Assembly: GCF_001642475.1 (NCBI RefSeq)
Contig: NW_019173960.1
Coordinates: 245,164 to 309,163, forward strand
DNA length: 64,000 nucleotides
Source of the DNA: Fonsecaea monophora
Taxonomy: Eukaryota; Ascomycota; Eurotiomycetes; Chaetothyriales; Herpotrichiellaceae
Reading direction: 5' to 3'
Both the position numbers and the translations under genes were made by a program. Shown in pieces: positions 56,036 to 64,000 of this stretch. Every line of letters begins with the position of its first letter. Within the stretch, counting starts at the first letter, position 1. The notes beneath the pieces are model-generated. The model was not told the DNA's origin, ran no database searches, and saw nothing but the letters and a program-made list of their open reading frames with translations.

Positions 56036-57545
56036 CATCGAAGGATTCTAAGATTTTTTCTATAATGGGTACTAAGGAAATAGAAAGTCGAATATCTCTT
56101 AGTACCCATCGTAAAAAACGACGGTTTTTTCGATTTTTCCGTTTATTAGGGTCTATTCTTCGATAATATCTACTTAGATAGACTCTCCGTATCGTAGATA
56201 GACTAATATAGTCTTAACCCTAGAGGGTAGATCTATAGAAGATTAAAATCGCGAATATCTCTTTAACTAGAAATTTTCTAAGTGCGTTTTTTTCGCTTAC
56301 TAGATAGAGAATATCGAGTTCTACCCCTCTATTCATTTTCGAAAGAATCGAACTAAGGGTCGTTAAATTAGAGCGGAAATAGTGTAGCTTTAGGGACTTC
56401 CTTATAGGTTAAGTTAAGGTTTCGACTATAGGGTCTCTAAACCCTCCCCTAGTCCGAACGAGGCTAGACTCGTTTTTTTCGAGGCGCCGTATCGCCGTTA
56501 GAGACTACTCTTAACGGGCGTTTACGCCGCTCGATTTTTTCGAAGAGAAGCTCTTAATTTACGAGAGAAGAGTCGAAGTTTTCGAAGCTTAATTTATCTT
56601 ATATTTTTCGGCTCTTTAGCCGAAATTTTCGACCCTAGGGTCGTTTCTAACGAGGGCCTTTAGACTTAGCTAATTTCCTATTTCTTATAGATGTACCTCG
56701 AAAAAAATGATGCTAGTCTAGTATCCTATCCTCTAGCTCGAAAAAAACGAATATAGTAAACTACTACTACCGTTATATACAGTAAAGAGGCCTTCCGCTC
56801 GAAAAAATTAAGTAGGAATGGGTGGGACTCTAGTCAAAAAAAAAAGAGGCCGTAGTCGGAAAAAACGAGGCTATAAGATGGACTCCTAGCCTTTAGCCTC
56901 TAACGCCTAATAGGCGACTTCGACGTCGAACTACCATCATGTTAGAAAAAAATGAGGGGGGACTCGGATTTTTCGAACTAACCTCCTAGTCCTCTATCTA
57001 GTCTACCTGGATGATAAGCATCTTAATTAGCTAGGATAGTTAGTTTTTTTCGAATAGAGGGTCGGGAAAAACTAGCCTCGATAAAGTTATAGCGGTATAT
57101 GCCGATATAGAGAGCGTAGTCAGGCCCAGTCTACTATCCGTTAGTTTTTTTCGAGTAAAGGTTCGATTTTTTCTTACCTTAGCGGCCTTAAGATCGCTAG
57201 GGTAGACGTTAAAGACCACTAGGAGCTCCTCCACTAATGCGTACTTTTTTTTCGAGTTAGCGGTCGAGAAAATCGAAGAGGGAGTCGTTCTTACCGAGGC
57301 TAGGTACCTATAGGCTAGGTAGGGATCATCCTTAGTACCATCCGGGGCCTCGCCGACCTTAATAGGGATGCGCTAGAAAATTTCGAGGTGAGTCTAGGCT
57401 CTTTTTTTTCGAGGGGGGAGTCGAAAAGTACCTTATTTCCTTTAAAGTAGGACTAGTACTTTATCTTTACGGGTAAGTTACTCTTACCTCGCTAAAAACG
57501 ATTCCTAGTTCGAAAAAATCGACGGTTAGCGGGTAGGTACTCTAA

Positions 57546-57790
57546 TCGAAAAAAACGAAGTAAAACGTACTAGGAGTTAGCTAAAAAAAAAGGGGCTAGG
57601 TACTCGAAAAAAACGAGGGAAATCGTGCTGGAGGTTAGCTAAAAAAAAAACGAAGGGGGCTTCGAGAAAAACGAGGGAAATCGTACTAGCGGTTGGCTAA
57701 AAAAAAAGGAGCGAGATACTCGAGAAAAACGAGGGAAAAGGTGCTGGAGGCTAGGCGAGAAAAAAACGAAGGGGGGTTCGAGAAAAATGA
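57546..57790. repeat. 58-bp tandem repeat, four copies plus a partial
   Basis: Units begin at 57546, 57604, 57662, 57720 and 57778 (partial), each exactly 58 bases apart, starting TCGAAAAAAACGA or TCGAGAAAAACGA, with a gggaaatcgt or similar core and a second poly(A) run. Copies differ at scattered positions, but the period is constant. Confidence 0.93.
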
Positions 57791-58440
57791 ACTTACTTAA
57801 TCTTCTCCTTAATGGTAGACTTACTTATGATAATAGGGCGTTCGACACGGCCGTAGCCCTCCTCGCGCTAGACCCGAGCTCTAGATCTTTTTTTTCGAGT
57901 TAGCTCTCGTTTTTTTAGAGGAGGGAGGGTATTAGGGCTTACCTAAGAAGGCTACTAGCGCCGGCGGAGGATATCGTAGGCGTAATCTTAGTCGAAGCCG
58001 GAGAGGGGGAGGGTATGGGCGTATTTTTCGACCCGTTAGTCGTATTTTTCGACCCGTCAGTCGGTTTCTTTAACCCGCCCGTAGCCTTTTTTAGGGTCTT
58101 AGGGACCTTAGGCATTTTAGGTCGATTTTTTCGAGGTCGTTTTTAGTGAGTTAATAGTCGTTTTTTTCAAGGCTAGATAGACTATCAGACTATTCGAAAA
58201 AAACGAGGTAGGAGCGAGGCGGCGGCGACGGAGTAGGTAGGATGAAGAAGGAAAGGTTAGAAGGAAAGAAGAGAGGATTAAAATAATCTAGCCTCGCTAA
58301 GGTTTTCTAGAGGGTTAGGTCTAATACCCTCCTAAGTAGTATCGTTACTATTAGGTCTAGTACCCTCCCCGTCGGTACGAAAATTTCGACCTACTCCTCG
58401 AGTATTTCGAGTTCGATTATTTCGAGGAGTAGGGCCCGAG

Positions 58441-58500
58441 TTCGAATATTTCGAGTTCGAATATTTCGAGTTCGAATATTTCGAGTTCGAATATTCCGAG
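58441..58500. repeat. 15-bp tandem repeat, four copies
   Basis: Four consecutive copies of TTCGAATATTTCGAG; the last has one T to C difference. The unit is nearly palindromic (contains TTCGAA and AATATT). Confidence 0.95.
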
Positions 58501-58799
58501 GTATCCCTCGATTTTTTCGAGAGGACGCGAACTTACGTTAAACTCCCCTTTTGACGGGCTAACTACGTATCTCGAAAAAATCGAAGGGAGCCTTATATTA
58601 TTCGGGGCCTCCGTTACCTCGTTCTCTTCGGGTAGAGAGCCGAAATTTTCGGCGTCTCTAGTACTAAGTCTTCTTCGACTATTAAGTTAAATAACTTAGG
58701 TAGAGTCTACTTATATACCCCTACCTTACCTAACCCCTCGTACACTATACGACTTCCACGAGGGATCCCTCGTAGGTAACGAGGAGGGGAACGGTTTTC

Positions 58800-61700
58800 T
58801 CGACGAGTTCCTTATACATTATATATTACTATATTGACATTCTTAATCGCTTCCGCCTATTATCGTCCTCGATACTCTCGCGCGCCTAAACGATTTTAAC
58901 GATACTTAGATCGTTTAAGACTTAGTAGACCTCGATCGCGTCTATCCTAAATAATCGAGTAGGCCTACGAAGGTAGTCGAGGATTCCTACGTAATCTTAC
59001 CCCTAGTTATAGAGCTCGGAAATTTCGATCCCTAACGCGTTTAAAAAGACCTACGGGTGGCCCATTTCGAGGCGGAGCTCGATAATCGCGATAAAGCTCT
59101 TAACGACCATCGGATAGATATATTCGTCCGTCACCTCTTTTTCTTCGAGATCTTTAAATCGCGTACAGACTCGCGACGGTAAGAGACACTAGTAGTAACA
59201 GCTGCCTCGGACTAGACCCCGGCCGGCTGAGAGTCGAGAATTTAGAGCGCTTAGTCGATTTTGAAGAGTCCTCGTTAGACCTCTAGCCCGGTAGAAGGCT
59301 GGCGAGTTAGTTAGTGGATACTTAAGGAACGAGTAGGCGTTCATCTCGTCGAGATCTCCGAGGAAGAGGTAGAAAAAATAGGGCGCGAGGGAGAAATCTT
59401 CGATTACGTCCTCGAATTACGCGAGCCCGACGTTTATCTCTCTAATGGCGTCTTCTTCGCGATTCGCCTACCGCTGAAATACGCTCTATTCGCGTTAATA
59501 GATATAGTAAGGCTTAATTTTCGAGGCGGATCTCGTATTATACGACGTATAGCTGACGATGTCGACGTTGTCGAGGAAGTAGCTCGTGACCTATCGGATA
59601 TACCGATCCTCGTTTAGGAGCTTCTAAAAAACTAACTGATCGATCGACTTAAACTGCTCCGCGCTCGTAATATTCGAGAGATCCATCGATTTATACGAGG
59701 ATTACGTTTAGCGTCGGAGTTCTTTCGACCTCTAACTTTAGAGGATCACCGACCGTCCGTCTCGACGAATACGACTTGAGCCTTAAATAAATTTAATTAA
59801 GCTTAGTCGGTACGGGGGGAGATGTAGTGTAAATCGAACGAGGTGGAAGTCGACCCCGAGGGCGAGCGCGCTCGTCGCGAAGAGGGTTAAGACCGTATCG
59901 TCCGTCAGGAACGAATGAAGAATCTGATCTTTCTAGGGATCCCTCGCATAATAGAAGGGGATTTTTATCTTTATCGAGAGTCCGTTCCCGTAGTAATAGG
60001 TCGGGACGAAGAGAATCGCCTTACTTTTCGGACCGAGCCCTTTCGCCTCGAACATTTTAAGTATCCTCTCGATATCTTCGAGTCGTATTATTTAACGGTT
60101 AATAGTTACGATCTCGTAGTCGATATTTTCGCGGATCGTAGTTGATCGAATAATGCGATTCGTCCCCTCGAGAAGAAAGAACTCGCTCTCGACTAGTCTT
60201 AGGAGTAGTATAGGGAAGGTTACCGAGATAAATACGAGAGGGACCTTATACTAGAGGAGGCTATTTACGTATTTTATGACCTACCGGAAGTCTTTTTCGA
60301 GGATGATAATATAGACCTCGTCTAGGTAGAGGCGGACGGGTCGATTACTCTTTACTAACTGAATTACGTACTCCGAAAACGACGAGTACTGGATCGATTT
60401 AATCGAGGCGACGACTAGATTAAACGGCTAATAGGTATGTTCCTCCGCGATCTCCGCTACGAGGTCCTCGAACCGAACTACGCGAATCTTTCGATCTCGC
60501 GCTCGTTTAAAAAGATCCTCCTTGAGACTTATTCGAGGCGTAAGGACGATATTAACTATATCCTAGTACCGGACGAAGGCTGGAAGGAGGTAGAGGAGAC
60601 TCTTCCCCGAGCCTATTTTATTTACATAAGTTAGGTACGTGATACTCTTGAAAATTACGAGGACCGCCTCTTACTAGTAGATGTCGCGGAATCGAGCGCT
60701 CTTCTCCTCGAAGAAACGGGTTAGTTAGTAGTAAATATCGACCGTTAAGACGATATTTTCGCGGGAGTAGTAGGGGAGGACGCGTAGAGAGTTTCCCGTC
60801 GTCCTCTTGAGCTCGTTTTAATCGTCTCTCGATCCGAATTAGTCGAATACCGGGTCGAGTTTATCGATCTTAAAGAGCGCCTAGTACTACCGTATAAAGT
60901 GGACTATTTAGATATATCGATGGCGGACGCCGGCCGTCGGTTAATTCGCTAGGAGACTATAGTAGAGCTATCCCGTTTTTATCGAGCGATTCGCCTAGAG
61001 GTCGATGATTAAGTCGTCCTTTTCGAGGCTTACCTCGACATCTCCGTCGCTTCCGTCGATAAATTCTTCCGCGTAGAGGCCGATTTTTTCGAGAAGGATA
61101 TGATTAATGAGATAGCGATAGAGATTTAGGGTAAGACCGGTTCGAAAAATTTAACCTAAATGGACGTAGAGTACCCTTAATAAAGTTAAGCTCTAGATTC
61201 GGTTAGTATTAATCTCGAATAAGAAGGGAGAGATCTCGTCCTATTCGAGATATTCGAGCGTTAGATAGTAATAGACGGGGATTATATAGAGAATATAGTA
61301 GACGAGCACGTAGGAGAGGCTTAGTAGTAAAAAACGAACATTCGGTCGAGATTTTCGAGTGATGTTTCGACTTTTATGCTAGTAGGTGGTGATCCGAACC
61401 TAACCCTAGTATCGATCCTATATTACGTCGCGAATATTACTATCGGTACCTCGTAAATTTCGATAGGTCGTATGCTCCCACTCCGTCCCTCGTAGGGGGC
61501 TTCCGCTCGCGAGGTAGGCGGTTAACAGGAATAGCTTAATAAAGGATTAGCGGGCTTAGAAGAACCCTACGATCGCCGTCCGATACCAGCGCTTCGTTCT
61601 ATTTAACTCTACCCTCGCGATTAGCGACCGCCGGATCGGAGAATTCGAGGTCGCGAGCTGATGCTGGATATACTCCTTTATTAAAAGAAACGAGGGATTA

Positions 61701-63500
61701 TCCGCTAAATAATAGCCTTCGGTCGAGATCGACGAGTTATCTTCGAGATCGAGGAGGTTTAGTCGAGGAAGGTCTCGTTATAGAAGAAGGATTAATTATG
61801 TAAAAAGAAGGTCTTATAGTTATTTTTATAGTCGCTGGTGTAGCTCGTAAATTCCGAGGAAGGTATATTTTTTTTCGTAGACGAGGTATATATCTAGTCT
61901 AAGATCGATAATCGGTTTATTCTCCGAGACTCGTTCTTTAAGAACCTTTAGTAGATATCTTCGAATCCGGGCGACCTCTTCGAAGTAGTTCCGGCCGTAG
62001 GAAACGGTCACCTAGTGAAGATTCGCTCGATAGTAGTCCGCGATATTAAATGTCGTCGCCGGGCTCGATAAACTCTAGCGCTCCTTCATCCAGACCGAGC
62101 CGAGGAGGAAGAGTCGCGAGCTATAGATAATCTTCGAGGCTAGTTTCGAAATCACCGACTCCGATTTAAACGAGTAATTACTTAGATTTATCGACTGCAG
62201 GACGAGAAAGAGGACGACGGGATTTCGGAACGTCGTATACTCGAGGGTCGTTTCTAAATTAATCTCGATCCGGAGGAGGTCCATTACGATATCGATGACC
62301 CGCGCCTCGAGATTTTCGAGGTTCTCCTCCTAACCATCTTCGAAGATTTCGAGGGAGATGTCGGAAATTCCGCGTTATAGGTCGTGAAGATGGTCGAGGA
62401 GGGGGAGGGGGAGATAGAGTATCTATATATAGTTATAGTTTTCATCTCGTTCTCCCCTCTCTTTATATTCGAGTAGGCGTCGGAGAAAAACGAGGAGATC
62501 CCCGAAAAGAGCGAAGTATCCTCGCTATATAGAGAGCTCGAGCTCGATAAAATCCTTCGTTACGACGGTAAAGTAGCCGATCTCCTCCTCCTTTAGTTCG
62601 AGGCGGACGGAGCGAATTAGTTATAGAATTAGGTTCGAGATTTTCGCGAGTAGCCTCGTGACGAGGGTATATAGGATCGAATTTTCCGCGGGGTAGCCCG
62701 TCTCTTTCGCGGTAATTAGGTTAAGAAGGAGTAGTATATCCTTATTAAGATGGAAGATATTAAAGCGAGCGTTTCGTAGGAAGGCATTCTTATTTTTCGC
62801 GGTTAGATTTTTCGAGGAGGATAATTTCGAGAGGGCGTACCGTTCCTTCTCGAGGTATTCAACTAGGTCATCCCGTTCCGGCCGGGGTTAAGTAGGTAAT
62901 ATCGAGGGCGGGGTCGGTAATCTCGAGGGTTAACGGGGTGGCGGGACTAGTCGGGGGGTTTCCGGCGGGTACGATATTAACGAGGGTAGCTTCGGAATAA
63001 ATAGGCCCTAATGACTTCGGGGAAATAGGAGCTAGATAGGAAGATGATAGATAATATCGGATCGTTTTATTCGACGATCCTATCGACTATTATAGGTGTT
63101 AATTCGATGTTATCGCGCCTTCTTCCCGTTGAGGGTTAAGTAGGGGTAGTCTAGATACTAGTAGGAGTCGAAAAGGACGGGGAGCTGGTCGAAATAGTAG
63201 CGGTTTAGCGGGATAGTAGGGAGATAGTGGTAGGAGAGTAGGTCTAAGGATTAAAGGGTCGAGATTATCGAGTCCCGGGACGATTTTTCTAGGTCTCTCT
63301 AGTACTGTTAGTGTAGTAGGTAGGATAGGTATTTCCGGAGGGAGGTTTTTCCCGAGAGGGCTTCCCGATAGTAGGTATAGAGAATGATGGATAGATAGGC
63401 GGAGTAGACTAGAAAGGGCGGGTCTAGGGTCGTAGTTAAGTTAGGCTGGGTCGATAAAAACGACTCGGGGGTGAGGGCGGTATACTAACGGAGGTCGAGG
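58800..63500 (-). pseudogene. Telomere-linked RecQ helicase (TLH-type), RIP-mutated relic
   Basis: Reading the minus strand through RIP stops gives a RecQ core: FRDIY-(Q)(Q)-EAVLVIF upstream of NKIGSGKSLLYLLPAF (Walker A, complement of about 60599-60613), IVLTPRISLKEDL (motif Ia), VRLYLDEVYIIILEKDFR (DExH position, 60311-60325), PLVFISVTFP (motif III, about 60212-60232), LGPKSKAILFVPTYYY (motif IV region), TLFATSALALGVDF (motif V, about 59845-59885) and SGRIGRDG-like RIRRDGR (motif VI, about 59755-59780). Upstream, two longer open pieces (61826-62011 and 62075-62284) belong to a large N-terminal region; the 5' end lies near the telomere, so it was transcribed away from it. Such genes are known next to telomeres in many fungi. 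The exact ends cannot be fixed. It is inactive now: many stop codons. Confidence 0.85.
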
Positions 63501-63923
63501 GTAGGTTCTATAGTCCGGTATGTAGCCGGCGGGCGAGAATATCGAGGCGGTAGTCGAATATAGCGGGTCGGGGGTCGTTTTTTTTCGCGGGGGGAGGGGG
63601 ATATTATTCGATCTAGGAGGTAGTCGAGGTACTTAAGGGGGGATTCGACTTTTTCGAGGCGGAGGTCGAAATAGACGAGGGACTGGAGGGCGGGATGGGT
63701 TTTTTCGAGAGGGAGGTCGAAATGGACGAGGGGTGTCCAGTATCGCGGCGGGGGGAGGTCTAAGTGGCGGTGTAGGGTCGGTCATGTCGGACAGACTAGA
63801 CCACTTCGTTATTTTCGGTTCGAGGGAGGATTTTAACGAGGGCGTAGCGGGATTTTTCGGTGGGGCGGTGGAGAAAGTCGAGACTAAGGGACGGAGGGGC
63901 GAGGCGGGGCGAGGTTTAGCCGA

Positions 63924-64000
63924 GGGTTAGGGTTAGGGTTAGGGTTAGGGTTAGGGTTAGGGTTAGGGTTAGGGTTAGGGTTAGGGTTAGGGTTAGGGTT
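63924..64000 (+). repeat. Telomere: perfect (TTAGGG)n to the end of the window
   Basis: About twelve to thirteen uninterrupted GGGTTA/TTAGGG units with the G-rich strand reading 5' to 3' outwards, as expected for a right chromosome end. No degenerate repeats precede it: the transition from subtelomere (ggtttagccga) is immediate. Confidence 0.98.

Larger units (their letters stand above)
56400..58600. repeat. Zone of dispersed TCGAAAAAA / TTTTTTCGA motifs
   Basis: More than twenty copies of a TCGA core joined to a run of six or more A (or, on the other strand, T) occur between about 56460 and 58580, in both orientations, for example near 56463, 56738, 57040, 57144, 57245, 57400, 57546 and 58195. 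The stretch between copies is CA/TG-poor like the surrounding block. No coding frame is recognised across it. Confidence 0.75.
50150..63923. other. RIP-mutated subtelomeric block (CpA/TpG exhausted, no intact gene)
   Basis: From about 50.15 kb the sequence changes abruptly: CA and TG become rare, TA very common, while CG is frequent. For example 52081-52140 and 53581-53640 contain no CA and no TG. Only very short open frames exist. This is the footprint of repeat-induced point mutation (C to T in CpA, on both strands), extending without a break to the telomere. Known relics inside are listed separately (repeat copy, gypsy pol, 58-bp repeats, RecQ helicase). Confidence 0.9.

Noticed and set aside
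57546..58500. Regularly spaced repeats as a possible CRISPR array
   Set aside because: Copies are contiguous 58-bp and 15-bp tandem units without unique spacers in a eukaryotic telomeric region.
59915..60634. Two plus-strand open frames in the subtelomere (76 and 65 codons)
   Set aside because: They lie opposite to the RecQ helicase motifs on the minus strand; loss of TG/CA removes stops in one antisense frame by chance.
63733..63930. Plus-strand frame running into the telomere
   Set aside because: Gly/Arg-rich low-complexity translation of G-rich subtelomere, ends inside telomere repeats; no gene evidence.

Overview
The window is the right-hand end of a chromosome of a filamentous ascomycete (Pezizomycotina; Eurotiomycete-like gene content is an inference). 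The evidence: the last 77 bases are perfect TTAGGG telomere repeats reading off the end; nearly all genes carry several 45-95 nt GT-AG introns; there are four Zn2Cys6 regulators, a LaeA-type methyltransferase, an O-methyltransferase and fungal-type MFS carriers; and the terminal 14 kb carries the signature of repeat-induced point mutation (RIP).

Layout. 1-8.1 kb: housekeeping-like genes (thioredoxin reductase cut by the window edge, a HAD hydrolase, malic enzyme, a malate/lactate dehydrogenase, a small secreted protein of unknown function, a VOC/glyoxalase protein). 8.7-18.5 kb: a candidate metabolic cluster of an SDR and a P450 on a shared promoter region, a Zn2Cys6 regulator and an anion/allantoate-type MFS carrier. 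Exon-intron structures of all four give uninterrupted frames. 19.3-29.1 kb: a Thr-rich secreted protein with Kex2-type sites, an intronless single-chain biotin-dependent acyl-CoA carboxylase, a divergent Zn2Cys6 regulator, and two divergent SDRs. 29.2-37.4 kb: four consecutive broken genes (FHA-kinase, SDR, copper amine oxidase, amino-acid transporter), damaged by stops and frameshifts but not by RIP. 37.9-49.8 kb: an O-methyltransferase, a LaeA-like methyltransferase, an inositol-monophosphatase-family enzyme divergent from a Zn2Cys6 regulator, an alpha-glucoside-type sugar carrier, and a 2H phosphoesterase-like protein.

50.15-63.92 kb holds no intact gene. CpA and TpG are almost absent while CpG is kept, as expected of RIP acting on CpA. 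Reading through the RIP stops reveals two relics, both on the minus strand: a chromodomain-bearing Ty3/gypsy pol (about 53.1-56.0 kb) and, next to the telomere, a RecQ-type telomere-linked helicase (about 58.8-63.5 kb) with all main helicase motifs recognisable. Between them is a low-complexity zone of TCGA-poly(A)/poly(T) motifs with an exact 58-bp tandem repeat.

How the genes may work together (inference): the SDR/P450/regulator/MFS group and the phosphatase/regulator/sugar-carrier group look like small regulated pathways typical of subtelomeres. The carboxylase/regulator/two-SDR group could be an acyl-CoA or keto-acid pathway. The terminal block is a RIP-silenced buffer between these genes and the telomere.
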